The notes under the pieces are model-generated. The model had not been told where the DNA came from and ran no database searches. It saw only the letters and a program-made list of their open reading frames with translations. 64,000 nt of DNA from Sympetrum striolatum. Its lineage: Eukaryota; Arthropoda; Insecta; Odonata; Libellulidae. Below, piece after piece: positions 1 to 11,251 of this stretch. Position numbers and translations under genes: made by a program. The number at the start of each line of letters is the position of its first letter. Position 1 is the first letter of the stretch. The DNA lies in NCBI GenBank assembly GCA_947579665.1, contig OX388346.1, forward strand, positions 92,258,615 through 92,322,614, in the 5' to 3' direction.

Positions 1-105
1 TCCGAAGGCTATTTCTACATTTTCTAATATCAGCGGAAAGCAGATAACAAAACCTTGGAAAGACTTTCTGAAATCAATCAAAAAATGCATCTTTAAAAGC
101 TCTCT

Positions 106-254
106 GCGGGGCGCAGGCATGTTGGCGATGACCTAAATACAGTGTCAGCGCAATTATAAGATTGATAATGAATTCCCAAATTCGAACTCGAAAAACTCCT
201 AAATCCTAATAAGAAGGGCAGATATAAAGAAAATAAAATCTATATTTACCGTGA
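106..254 (+). repeat. Left arm of 149-bp inverted repeat
   Basis: This arm reads inward from GCGGGGCGCAGGCATG to a run ending TTTACCGTGA. Its reverse complement recurs at 1755-1903, with differences only near the middle (one or two bases around CTCGAAAAACTCCTAAAT) and near the inner end. Confidence 0.9.
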
Positions 255-1627
255 TTTTGAGATATATATTACATATTTATGAAAATAATTCGTCCTGTTT
301 AGTTTACGGGAAGTAAATTCGACATTTTTGAGATGGAGAGAGATTTTGAGTTATCGTTTTCAACTGTCTATATTTAAGGGGATGTTTATCATAGAATCGA
401 ATCACGTAAAGATAGACGGGACTAGATTTTCCATTGCATGTACAGCAGTTTTAACAATAAGAGAACTGATGAAAACTGTTTTGGCAAAGCAAATTGTTTG
501 CGCAGAGATCTACGTTAACGGCTAACGGTATTACTCAACGAAACGAACGATTTGAGGTTTAAGATTATACAAATGAAGAACAAATAAAAAAAATAGTAAA
601 TCATTTTACGATATTCTTAATCTATTTTTGTTTTTTGACATTACGGCCACTTAAATAGTTAATTTGAGAGAAATATTATTACCTTGCGATCAGTGAATGA
701 AGAAATTTATCGCCTTTAAGATAATTCGCCTATTCCATTGACAACTTTTAAGATCCATCCCTTGGTCACTAAGGTAGGTTTAACTGTATTCGGAACAGAT
801 TCTGCAGATCTAGAAAAGGACTTCCGAAGATGCAGCCGAGCTCCTCAGGGATTTCGAGTTTTAAAAATACGCGGAATTTGGAAGCGTCCTTGGTCGCTTT
901 CCGTCGCATGGCTGACCCGCCACAACCCATCAAGGTCGGCGGAGGGTCACTTATTCACGGTCGGAAACAGTGAAGAGACGCCCAGCCGAGATAACAACGC
1001 CTACGTCCGAAATTAGGGAAAACATAAGGCGGTCGCCATAAGGAGCAACAAGAGGACATATGGGGGCATCAAGGAACATGTCAAAATGGCGCGTGAATGG
1101 AAAAGCCACCGGTTATTCGTCCGTTTAGGGAAAAGGAATTTTTGAATTCGGGGAGACAAAGTGAGTTGGGGATGCGGAAAATTCCGATGGAGTAGTGAAG
1201 CGATTTAAAGATTTTCATCTGACTGATTTTATTTCTTGATAAAACATTAAAGGAATTTATTATAGTTATATTTATGCACAAAATTTACAGCTACCTAGAA
1301 GTTAAGATACGGCAAAAGTTTCTCACAATAAATTCATTATAGCAGCGAATCAAACACGTCGCAAATTCGAATATAAAATTGAAAATTCGATGCAAATTTA
1401 GGATTCTCAATAATTCCAACTTCTTCAACACTGGGAACTTATTTCCGCAGGAGTATTAAATCACTGAGGCTGTTCTCCGCACCATCTTTAGAAATACAGG
1501 AAACTGACAGGCCCCCAAGTCAATTTGTTTCAATTACGTTAGATAGCAAGCTGACGAATTAGTATTTAGACACTTTTACAACAGTTTTTCGGTATTTGAC
1601 TTCTTAAATTATTTCTCAACTTAAGTA
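255..1627. other. Interior of foldback element, no gene seen
   Basis: AT-rich DNA with only short chance open frames (up to 92 codons at 738-1016) and no recognisable domain. It has a slightly GC-richer patch at about 820-1110. Nothing in it resembles a transposase. Confidence 0.5.
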
Positions 1628-1741
1628 GTATTATTAAAAGTGCTTCGACAGCTGAGGTCATTTCGCACATTGGCTCCCACCGGGAATCGAACCCGGGACC
1701 ACTTTCACCTAAGGCTGTCCACATGACTATCCGGAAGCCCC
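1628..1741 (-). repeat. tRNA-derived SINE copy, minus strand
   Basis: On the minus strand the head reads GGGGCTTCCGGATAGTC, followed by an A-box-like stretch and a perfect B-box-like GGTTCGATTCC near 1685. The tRNA-like acceptor end GGGAGCC is followed by the family body AATGTGCGAAATGACC...GCTGTCGAAGCACTTTTAA. The same head-plus-body arrangement recurs at 9472, 24743 and 40229, which defines a family rather than a functional tRNA. This copy sits just inside the right arm of the foldback element. Confidence 0.85.
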
Positions 1742-1754
1742 ATATATCACATCA

Positions 1755-1903
1755 TCACGGTAGATATAGATTTTATTTTCTTTATATCTGCCCTTCTTAT
1801 TAGGAGTTACGAGTTTTTCGAATTCGAATTTGGGAATTCATTATCAATCTTATAATTGCGCTGACACTGTATTTAGGTCATCGCCAACATGCCTGCGCCC
1901 CGC
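1755..1903 (-). repeat. Right arm of 149-bp inverted repeat
   Basis: This is the reverse complement of 106-254 with about four substitutions. It begins TCACGGTAGATATAG and ends CATGCCTGCGCCCCGC. Confidence 0.9.
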
Positions 1904-2589
1904 AAAGCGAGAAAAACTAAACAGACTTGTAACACATTCTTCTACGCCGTCAAGAAAATCCCTGGAAGGGCAACAATATTTACACAAATCGCTAAGCTTT
2001 TCCAAACTTAGCGATTTTTATTTATCAGCAAACAGAAGGAACAATCCCAAACAGCAAAGACTGGACTGGATAACATTTACACGAATAATGCGCTGTGTCT
2101 ACAAAAGTAAACAGGCTGTCGCTAATTGAGTAGCGTGTTCATCTATAATTAACTGCATGAGACGATTTTCTAATTTAATTGTGTCTCAGCTGGGAATTTT
2201 CAAAGGGAATGAGAATTCAGGAAACTAATTGTATTAATTTCAGAGAATTGTGAGAAAGGATTTAAAAACACGAAACGCAAGGTAAGAAGTCAATAAATTG
2301 TTGTAAATAACTCTGATATATAAATTATTTAGTTATCGGGGAGAGTAAAAACTCTGACAGAAAAGCTGGAGTGAAATATTACGTACGATCGCAGAGTGTC
2401 CAATGTTAAAAATTAAAAAAACAAGCTTATAAGATTATAAAATTTAAATTGTTATATGTATGTATAAGGCATAGTTTTAATCACTTTTTTTCCTTAGAAT
2501 AAGAAAATAGTTCCATGTAGTACAATTAAATACGTAAAAGCCGACTGTATCTGTGTTTGGTGGAAGTGTTTGTTTATCTGACTTGTTTT
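1904..2589. other. Intergenic, nothing recognised
   Basis: AT-rich sequence with only short chance open frames and no repeat signature that I can name. Confidence 0.4.
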
Positions 2590-2773
2590 ACATATTGTAC
2601 TAATTGGGCCTATTGCTAGAGTTAAGATGTGAACTGTCTACGGGAGGTTTGTGGAGGGGTTTCCCTCCCGTCCGAATGCCGGACAGATTGCAATTGTTTT
2701 TCCCCGTCAACCGTTGCTACCTGGTATTAATACCAACTTGCAGCGTTTAAGTAAATAAATAAATAAGATACAA
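2590..2773 (+). mobile_element. Non-LTR retrotransposon 3' end
   Basis: A stem-loop (CGGGAGG at about 2641 pairing with CCTCCCG at about 2663) and a GGTATTAATACC palindrome are followed by an (AAAT)n tail at about 2752-2768. The segment around GGGAGGTTTGTGG...TTTCCCTCC matches the 3' end at 25250-25290, so both belong to one LINE lineage. No coding part is left here. Confidence 0.65.
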
Positions 2774-2775
2774 TA

Positions 2776-3569
2776 AGTCATTGAAGTCATATTGCTGTAC
2801 ATCTCCTCTTTCCCTTTAGCAAGAAGAGTAAATCAAGAATTTATTTTATATCTTTTACCGCAATAGCATTATGCACAGAATCGCAAATTGTGCGAATGGC
2901 GCTGCAAATTTTCCGGATGTTTATGCTCATCAAACACTCTATCGAAAATTCACCGAGTCGCCATCTGTAGAAAATTTCGAAAGTGCGTAATATAATCGAC
3001 GAAAATAGTTCCGCTGCAGAATATTGGTTATTTTTGCATTCCACTCTATATCGAGGAAAAAGCCAACTCCAGAAAAGATATCTTCTTCCCTCACTTCTCC
3101 TCTCTCCAAATGCAAATACCTCGAAATCAATTCATTCGATTTGGAATCCAATATCAAAGAGCAACAAAATGGCCGTTACTTTTTCAGCACTTCCTTTCAC
3201 TCAACTGACGACCGAAAAAGTTACCTACTATATACGATTCATCTCTCTCCTTTTCAACCCCTCGATACTTAACCAGAAAACAGAGATATATGTCTAGTAA
3301 AATGTTTTTATTTTAAAGATATTGTAAGCGTCGGTGAAAACAGTATCGGCTAACAATTCGAAAGTGGAATGGGATTATTCCTAAAACAATCAGATTCCCT
3401 TCGACTTTCACTTTCTCTCCATCGTTCGATAAGAAATCAAGTTAGTCTCTTTCACTGAGGAAAACATACAAAACTTTTCTCATGGGCATATCCAAATTTA
3501 CAAACGCCATTTCAGACTTTTTTCAACATAATTAGTGAGTAGTGCAGGGTGTCCTTTTTGAAAAATTTC
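2776..3569. other. Intergenic, nothing recognised
   Basis: Overlapping short frames at 2983-3297 run on both strands and look like chance. No domain or repeat is recognised. Confidence 0.4.
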
Positions 3570-3573
3570 TTAA
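3570..3573. repeat. TTAA target duplication, left
   Basis: TTAA abuts the CCCTCTTCC end of the piggyBac element and pairs with TTAA at 5049-5052. Confidence 0.85.
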
Positions 3574-5048
3574 CCCTCTTCCGGGCGCGCCCTATTCCGT
3601 AGCGCCAGCGGGCGCGCGACGGTAATTTACCGCCTCCCTGTTCTTGCGTCTGATTTGCTCAACACTTCATCTTAAATCTTCAAAATCGGTATCAATTTGA
3701 TGAAAAACATCTAGCACCCATGTATATAAAATGAAAGAAATTTATTACACCTTGAACAGTACAATAAATACTACAATTTTAGCTACATATGTAAACATTG
3801 TCATGGCATAAATTTTCAGGTCATCCCGGTTCATATAATGCATGGCCCTTTGCCGGCTTTTGGGCAATGTATTGGGTGAAACTGCAACGGCCACGAAAAG
3901 CCACTAACATTTCGTCGTTGGTCACACTTTCACCAACATTGTAGGCTCTTTGACAGTTGGATAGAGAGGTCTATTGAAAATCTCGAATCGGAGCTAATTT
4001 ATCAGTTACAGATCTCTCTTTGCGGGTCGTAACGTCAACAAATCGAAGAGATCTCAACAACAATCGAAATCTACGTTCCCTGAAGTTAGCGCGCAACATC
4101 ATTAGTCCTGTTCCGTTTTTACTAAAAAACTCGGAAAAATCAGCACGGTTTCCACCTTTTACGGCAATCAAGAACAATGCAACAAATAGTGCTTTCATTT
4201 CCGTTCTAGAGTTGGGTTTGTAATCTCTATCTCGAACGGGAGAGTCAGACGACTCATTTCTTCCAGCCTTTATTTGAGCAATAAAATATTAGTGTACTTG
4301 ACAATATCATCCAAAATTTCTAAAGAAATGATTTGGAGGAAACATTCGAGCTTCGTTTTACAGTTCCTAGCCTTTCCCTGGTCTTCCTCGTAGTCCTCCT
4401 CGTAATCCAGGTCGTGTATTGCCTAATCTAACTCTTCCTCCGACTCACTAATGTATTCATCTTCTTGAATAACTTCAGGTTCAAAACCGATATCGTCTTG
4501 ATTGTCAATTTGCTCTTCCTGTTGGTCTTCTTGTCGTCGTCGTTCCCGTTCTTCTTCCGATTCATAGTCCAACTCAAGAAGAAGTCGACGAATATCCTCA
4601 GGATCGGTGAAACGTGCCCTGAGAAATTACCATTTGCATAGACATGGGTAATCTTATATTGTTCAGGATTACAACCCATTTGTTTTGTTTGGTAACATAG
4701 CAGTATTGACAGTGATAAGGTGCAGACCAATAAAAACTTGAATAATGGCAATATACCTACGAAAAAAACTGAAATCGGTACTCACATTTTGCTCCGATGG
4801 CCGACCGAAAAGAATTACGTTTCTGAGCGCGCGACGGTAAACTACCGTCATTTAGTACATGCGAAGGTTTGACGATGACTGAGACGAGATACAGACAGAG
4901 GCTGGCAAGGACTACCCTGGCATCAAGTGTCACATTGAGTAAATAGAGAATACACGTCCCCCCCATCCTCCTGCACACCTCCAGGCAAAAGTTGCACTCG
5001 CTTTTATGAATGTGGCGGTAATCTACCGTCAGCGCGCCCGGATGAAGA
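3574..5048 (-). mobile_element. piggyBac-family element, degenerate
   Basis: The element is flanked by TTAA at 3570-3573 and 5049-5052, the hallmark target of piggyBac transposons. The ends are inverted: the left begins CCCTCTTCCGGGCGCGCC and the right, reverse-complemented, begins TCTTCATCCGGGCGCGC. Palindromic subterminal motifs of the form GACGGTAAnnTACCG sit at 3619-3632, 4833-4849 and 5016-5029. A decayed piggyBac transposase lies inside on the minus strand. At 1475 bp it is shorter than a typical autonomous piggyBac (about 2.4 kb or more), because the C-terminal half of the transposase is missing. It is inactive as seen. Confidence 0.92.
3825..4630 (-). pseudogene. piggyBac transposase remnant
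   Basis: Minus-strand fragments of a piggyBac (DDE_Tnp_1_7) transposase. From about 4620 to 4423 there is an acidic N-terminal region (FTDPEDIRRLLLELDYESEE... ending SEEELD and then an in-frame TAG). From 4198 to 3971 the frame gives a segment with NRADFSEFF, LRSLRFVD and DKLAPIR, which match the family pattern R-F-x-x-L-L-R-x-L-R-F-D ... DKLAPIR. From about 3960 to 3825 a further stretch reads VGESVTNDEMLVAFRGRCSF followed by TQYIAQKPAKGHALYEP, corresponding to the DEqlvpFRGRcpfrqYipsKPaK block containing an early catalytic Asp. At least one stop and several frame changes break it, and everything C-terminal of this block is absent. The family call rests on recognised motifs, not a search. 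Confidence 0.9.
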
Positions 5049-5052
5049 TTAA
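5049..5052. repeat. TTAA target duplication, right
   Basis: TTAA abuts the right inverted end (GCGCGCCCGGATGAAGA) of the piggyBac element. Confidence 0.85.
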
Positions 5053-6204
5053 ATACTCTTATGTTAGTACGCGCAATTCTTCACAACACATCAGTCATAA
5101 CTGCAAATGATGATGTCCCATATAATTTCTTCCTCTTCGTATAAAAACTCTAATATTAACTTATTCTTGGTATTGATTTTAAGGTGGCATAAATTCTAAA
5201 TTTGTTCTTACGGATGAATACATTAGCTTAGACTCAACAATCGCCGTGATCGTCAAGGGAATGAGTTGTTTATAACCTCAAAATTTAGATAAAATATTCA
5301 CGTATTTTATCAAACTGCTCGCAATTTCGAGTCGCAAACTATATTCTATGACCAAAATAAGAATCTTTATTCTATTCTCCTTCTTTTGGTGCTTGATTCG
5401 ACTCCCTATGATTATTATTTCCAATTTAAGTTTGCAAAAGAAATGAACCCTGCAACGAAAAAAATGACCTTTACGTGTATTTCTTATGAAAAGGTTTTTA
5501 CCCGTCTGGGTTCGAACTGTGTACATACTTTGCGCGGGGTCGACTTTTAATAATGTAGAAAATTTCAAAGATATGCGACTCTCGGTTCTCGAGTTTTTAG
5601 CGAACATACATACACACATACACAAACACACCCACACTCAATTTTATATAATAGATTTAGAAATACATCGGAAGTTAACTTTAGGCGTGCGGCGGAGGGG
5701 TGCACCATGATTCTACTTCTATAATTGATTACTTTTACGAATAGTTCGCGGAAAAAATGAATCTTTCGAGATAATCAAGGAATATTTTCTAGTCATAAAA
5801 ACAATACGACAAATTGCGAGGTACTGTGCTCACGTAAACTTTGATCCGCGATAACATTTCAAGAAATATTTATAAGAATTTATATATTATTATTTTAGAA
5901 GTTACATATTCCGAAGGATTCAATGTTTTCCCTTTAGAATCGCATCTCTCTCAGCTTTGATGTGTATTCTCCTTAACGGATATGAGTTTGAAACAAGTTC
6001 TTTTGTTTATCTCTTTTCCCTTTCAAGCATTATAGGCCGTACATTCGGGATCGATTCAGATCCTTTCACAAAGCTTTTTATTTGCTTTATCCCGCTATAT
6101 CCTAACAGAGACTGAATCTCTATAGAGGTCATCCACAAGCCCTCATCTATGGCTTCCCAGTATTATTTCAAAGATCTTACGCCTACCGCTGATGAAACAG
6201 GCAA
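5053..6204. other. Intergenic with short CA-rich tract
   Basis: AT-rich. A CA-rich simple repeat at about 5606-5637 (ACATACACACATACACAAAC and similar) is the only distinctive feature. The open frames here are short and overlap on both strands. Confidence 0.5.
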
Positions 6205-6206
6205 TA

Positions 6207-6440
6207 CGAGGGGTGTTCAATAAGTCACAGACTTTGACACGAGATCGCGTTCGAATCGCATGTTTCAATTTACCTCAGACGTCGGACGTGTTTTCTGCAT
6301 GAAATAGTAATACATTTCTCTGCGAATAGATAAAGCTGATTTTCGTGGGATCCAACCCAAGGATCGTTCCCTCCGAGCATAAGGAGAGGAAGAATCCGCA
6401 TTCGCCATATGGTCTTCAGAGGTGTGGAGCATCAGCTGGC
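6207..6440 (+). mobile_element. mariner-like terminal fragment
   Basis: TA followed by CGAGGGGTGTTCAATAAGTC is the form of a mariner-family terminal inverted repeat next to its TA target. The following roughly 200 bases are GC-richer than the surroundings and probably belong to the element. I find no transposase motif and no matching opposite end within reach, so this is a solo end of a truncated copy; the right boundary is a guess. Confidence 0.5.
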
Positions 6441-8835
6441 TTTGCTGAGTTCAGGTAAAAAGACTCCATCATTATCGGAATTTTCTCGCCCAGCACGCAC
6501 AATAGATGCGACTTTAGCGCTTTTTTGCTTTGATGTATAGAGAAATGTCTCAATGTACACAAAAACATAACTTCATGCAGTGATTACGATCACCTTCAAT
6601 TCCTAGGTAATTTGTAACAGAGTCGGAAAATTATCCGCAACAATACATCCAAATTAAAAATATCCAGCATACATTACTCTTCTTTATAGCTATTAGCGAT
6701 CTTATAAACTTTTTTTTAGGATTCAACAACAAGAATTAGAAATATATAGCAATTAATTATTATACATAGAGGTGTTTGTTTTTCGAAAGAAGCGATAAAA
6801 CCAACAAATAACGCGAATTTTAGCCAATTTAGCGAAATAACGCTAATTTCGATAGTTTTAATAATCAGCAAGGATTTTGGTGATATTCTCTTCATTCATC
6901 ATTTGTGAGAGAGGGCAATGTAATTTTGGTATGATTTTAATAAATGTACAATACATAATTGTACTATTTACGTATTTTTGATCACATGACATCTTTGCTT
7001 ATGCGAATTCAGCGTTGATCTTTTGCAATAAATTACCAGAATTTTCTTTCCATTATGGATTATCACAACATCCCGCCTTATTCCACGAAGAAATATGTTT
7101 TATTTTTCCTATCATCTATAGTGTCAATATGTTTTTAACGAAAATATCATGTTTAGTTGATCTGTAGCTTTGAAAGCATTTTCCTAAGGTGTAAACAGCA
7201 CAGTTTTAAATACATTTAATTTAATATTTTGTATAATTTACAGTTAATAATATTTTCAATGCTTTTAATGTTTATGCTAACGTGTGACTAGTATTATTCC
7301 TTTGCTTAAATGAGACTGTGAAAATTAGTAACACCAAATTTAGGAAACATAATAAAAACACAAAACACCACAATTTGGTTTTCAAATCAACAAATTTCAG
7401 AAAAATTAAACATTTTCAAACACCTATAACTATACATAACTATAATAGTAACGAGAACGTACCGATAGCAGGTTGAACACTGATTTCGTTCTCAATAGCG
7501 AAACAAAGGTTCGTGACGTCGAGTCGTGACGGTTCTATTTATTCTAAGCCAAACAATATTTCGTAACTACAAATACCGCATTTCACGAAAATAAAATGCG
7601 TCAAACTTCTCGGAATATTTTACTCCAAACATATGACTAAAAGAACGCTAGTGACTGGAACTGGAGATTATTTTACGAAAACAGAAACGAAAATCTACTG
7701 TGTTAGATAAAATTGGGAAATAGGCTAAGAGAGTTTACGTGGAACTGCCGAATTCGGGTTTAGACGCATGTTGATACAATTTTTCATCCTCGGCATTATC
7801 AACAATTCACCAATTTTTTCCACGCCTGTGGTACGAAGAATATTCAGCGCAAAAGAATGAGAGGCAGCGCTAAGAGCGAGTCAATTGTTTGCACAAGGAA
7901 GGCGCGACAATGTGGTGCCGTCATCTTTTCGAGATGATACAGTGTTTGCACGCGCCAGAAATACGCCTTCTTACAAATTCTTCGGCAAACTTTATCATAT
8001 CTCACCGCCAGGTAAGATCTCGAAACAAAAGACTTTATCACTCCGAATTACTCGACTTTTCGAGAATTCGTAAGGATTCAGAATTTTATTTCTCCGCCTA
8101 GTGACGTATCGCGGGAAAAGATGCCTGACGGAAAGAGTGCGGCAACGAAGAGCCAATAGAATATCAATTTGGGATGTTCATTGCGTGCCACAAAAAATCG
8201 AGCACCAACGCAGAACATTACTGACGTCCATTTAATGAATGTAAATAAGAAATTCTTATGTAAATAGTTGTATATTTCCTCGACACTATTTCCAATTATA
8301 TCCACAGTTAATACTGATCTTGAAGGTTAAATACTTGGATGCAAGTATATAGCTGACAATACACATAAATCACTACTTGCTGAAATTATCTTCTTTTGGG
8401 TTTTACTTTACTTTTGCGTGCTAATTGTTGATTTATTTACGCGTACTTTTTCACGCCATTTTCACGCGCGATTAGTCTTCACGAAAAAAGCTACGTATTG
8501 GATAACACGCATTGAGATATATGTAATTTGATGGATATTTACCGTTGTCGAATTTCCTTAGGTGACTTTTCGGCGTAAGATTGGGCAACGCTATTAAATT
8601 CCGTTGGAGAATCTATTCCGTAAATGAGACTACGTTTCTACATTATCGACTTCCGAATACTTCGATATAATTAACGGGATTAGATGTATGCATTTTCAAT
8701 AAAATATCCAATATCCTTATTAAGGATCATAAGCATTCTGCAAGAGAAGAAATGAATTTAGTGATTAAGATATGGAATACATGAAGTTATAAAATAATCG
8801 TGGAAAGTATTTCATCCATATACATGTCATATTTG
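6441..8835. other. Intergenic, nothing recognised
   Basis: AT-rich DNA without a convincing gene. Three short overlapping frames at 7844-8101 are on both strands and carry no known motif. Confidence 0.4.
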
Positions 8836-9661
8836 TACTTTCTCCCTATAGGTAGTATAGAAAAAGTATTAACAAAAAAATTCGGCTTTCAAATTTCAAC
8901 GGAAATAGAATTTTTGGGGCTTATAGAGTTCGTTTTTGCTATTTTCCCGATCATGTCTGTCTGTGTGTCTGTGTCTGTCTGTGGTAAAAAAGTTTGTGGG
9001 CGCTTTATCTTAAAAAGTAATTCCTCGATCATTTCCAAAATTCATATTTAGTATTTTCCTAACAATGCCAAGAGTTGATTATTTTTTTTAAGAAAATCAC
9101 ATAACCGGAAGTTGCGGTTTATCAACAAACAAATTTGCGGAACAAAATTTTGTTTCTTAAATATCTCTGTCAGAATACAATGTAGGTATATACAATTATA
9201 TACTAAAGTTATAGATAATGTACTTTTCTACAACTTTTGTATGAAACATTTCTTCGTAGCACTGATTGTTTAGGAGTTATTAGTGAATACTCGCTAGCCG
9301 TAAGTTGCTTTTATCCAAAAATTGTAGTTTTTCTTAAATATCTCTGACAGAATGTGATGTATTTACATACAATGTGTACAAAAATTATAGATAATGTATT
9401 TTAATACAACTTTTGTTTGAAAATTTTTCTGTAACACTTATTGTTTTGGAGTTATTTATATATTACCCAAAGGCTCCCGGATAGTCGTGTGGACAGCGCT
9501 TTTGCCTTTGGTGAAAGCGGGTTCGATTCCCGGTGGGAGCTAATGTGCGAAATGACCCAAGCTGTCGAAGCACTTTTAACAATACTACAATATATTACCG
9601 GCATAGGCTTCTGTTTTCAATAAATATGGAGAAAGTCATGTGTTGGTCACAGCAGATTTTT
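8836..9661 (+). repeat. Repeat family R1, copy A (interrupted by SINE)
   Basis: It starts TACTTTCTCCCTATAGG and contains TTTCAACGGAAATAGAATTT, TTTTGGGG, a TGTCTGTCTGTG-rich tract and GTGGGCGCT. It ends ATATGGAGAAAGTCATGTG...CAGATTTTTC. Copy B at 10209-10804 carries the same blocks in the same order. The two ends are partly inverted (ACTTTCTCC versus GGAGAAAGT). A tRNA-derived SINE at 9472-9591 is inserted near the 3' end. It is non-coding and the superfamily is unknown. Confidence 0.8.
9472..9591 (+). repeat. tRNA-derived SINE copy, plus strand
   Basis: The head is GGCTCCCGGATAGTCGTG and an A-box-like region follows. The B box GGTTCGATTCC lies at about 9520 and the acceptor-like GGGAGC at about 9535. 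The body AATGTGCGAAATGACCCAAG then GCTGTCGAAGCACTTTTAAC follows. It is nested within repeat R1 copy A, so it inserted later than that copy. The GC-rich head pairs with its tail as in a tRNA acceptor stem, but the extra body shows that this is a SINE. Confidence 0.88.
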
Positions 9662-10208
9662 CAGTCGTAACATATATCCGATCGTTGATCATTTATTACT
9701 AACGATCACTCTGCATTGTTTGCGTGAATTTTGCACTCCCAGAATCTGATAATTACTTGTACATCTTTGGTCAGGAAAATTCCCTCACCAAGTTCCGATA
9801 TTCCTTCGTAAAGCTCTTTTTGGGTAAACTTTTCCATTTTTACTTTCGTTTCTCATTCGTTTTCTTGAGAATAAAAGAGAAACGCAGAATAGTAACCAAT
9901 ATTACTCTCTCCCTAAAATCTCTTCCTTAATTATTCACTTGAAATTGTTGGAGTCGAAACAATTGGAAACAGTTACAAGGATTTGTTTGCAAATTTCTGA
10001 CAATGTATGTTTAAATATAAGAACATATTATCTAATTACTGTCATAGAAATGATTGTTGCAGAATGATTCAATACAAAAGAAGGACATCATATAATTTAA
10101 ACTTTTTCAGACTTTGGTATTGGATTTCTGAGCTCTAATTAAGGGAGTGATCAAAGACGCATAAAATATTCAGAAAATTGTTAAAGAATTCTCATGAGTT
10201 GGCGTTTT
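9662..10208. other. Spacer between R1 copies
   Basis: AT-rich, with a chance open frame of 68 codons (9724-9930). Nothing is recognised. Confidence 0.4.
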
Positions 10209-10804
10209 TACTTTCTCCGTATACATAGAGAAAGTATTGTTTTCATTAAAAAATCGACTTCGAGATTTCTACGGAAATACATGTTTTGGGGTCCTTAAAA
10301 CACGTTTTGACCATTTTCCGAATGATGTCTGTGTGTATGTGTGTATGTGATAGTGGGCGCTCTAACGTAAAAACTATTAGTCGTATCAATACCAAACTTC
10401 ATATATAGCACTGAGGTGGGGGTTGTCAGAGTTGATTAGTTTTTGGAGTAAATCGGTTTACCGGAAGTCGAGCTTTATTCTTCGAAATTTTCGTATTTGC
10501 AAAATTCCTCCATTAATTTGATATTTAGGTATATACAGTTATCTACAAAAGTTACAAAAAATGTATTTTTCTATAAGTTTTATTTGAAAAAATTATCGAT
10601 ATCAACCACCGATCAGGAGTCTCACCATAATTAACCAATTTTCTGGTTATTGCGACATATTTCCGTTAAAATGTCGTTTGATATAAATTAATCACTTATA
10701 TATCTTCCAAGTTTAGATTGAAAATAGTTCTAAAATACTGTCGTAGATAAATATTTAGATCTTATATATGGAGAAAGTCATGTGCTGGCCACATCAGATT
10801 TTTC
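10209..10804 (+). repeat. Repeat family R1, copy B
   Basis: It begins TACTTTCTCCGTATACATAG, with an immediate internal hairpin (TACTTTCTC...GAGAAAGTA). It shares TTTCTACGGAAATAC, TTTTGGGG, a TGTGTGTATGTGTG tract, GTGGGCGCTCTAACGTAAAA and the terminal GGAGAAAGTCATGTGCTGGC with copy A. It is about 596 bp, with no SINE inside. Both copies point the same way and lie about 550 bp apart. Confidence 0.8.
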
Positions 10805-11251
10805 GTTTTAGCGATTCACGGTGGCGCTGAATTCTCGTCTTCTTTCTTTCAAATGGCACTCAGTCGAGATTGAGGTACGTCATTTAGGGAGTCTTCTGCA
10901 TTTGATGCAAAGGAAATTGACTCGGGAATTGGGATGTTGGCGGGAAGAATTCTCGGCGGAAGATGAAAGATGTGGAGCTTTGAGGTGTTCCATTGGGAGG
11001 AACTTGGCGGCAAATCGAGAACAAAGGACGAGGTGCTCCAATTAGGAGGAAAGTGAAGCGGACGCAAGTGAAAATAGGAGACACGTCCGCAGGCGTGGGC
11101 GGTTCTCACGGAGAAGGGGTTTTCAAATGCATTTGGATATTCCCATTCCCTTACTCTCTTCCAAATTCACACACTGCAGAGTCAGGCAAACGAGTTGATA
11201 CTTACAACGGAAAAACATTTATAAATATCGTTGAGTTTACAGATAGGGAAA
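10805..11251. other. GC-richer spacer, possible LINE 5' remainder
   Basis: Overlapping frames on both strands (10821-11109) accompany a purine-rich plus strand. The segment leads directly into the LINE tail at 11252 and may be a decayed part of it, but no motif is readable. Confidence 0.35.

Larger units (their letters stand above)
106..1903. mobile_element. Foldback / long-TIR element, about 1.8 kb
   Basis: Positions 106-254 and 1755-1903 are inverted copies of each other: 149 bp each with about four mismatches by eye (about 97% identity). The outer ends are the GC-rich GCGGGGCGCAGGC and its complement. Long, nearly identical inverted arms around about 1.5 kb of unrelated DNA are typical of foldback or Mutator-like non-autonomous DNA transposons. 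I find no transposase in the interior and no convincing target duplication: the flanks (left ...AAAGCTCTCT, right AAAGCGAGAA...) share only their first five bases. A SINE lies at 1628-1741, just inside the right arm. The superfamily is not assignable from this copy alone. Confidence 0.8.

Noticed and set aside
9472..9543. A functional tRNA gene
   Set aside because: The A and B boxes are present, but the same head with the same non-tRNA body recurs elsewhere in the window, so it is a SINE.
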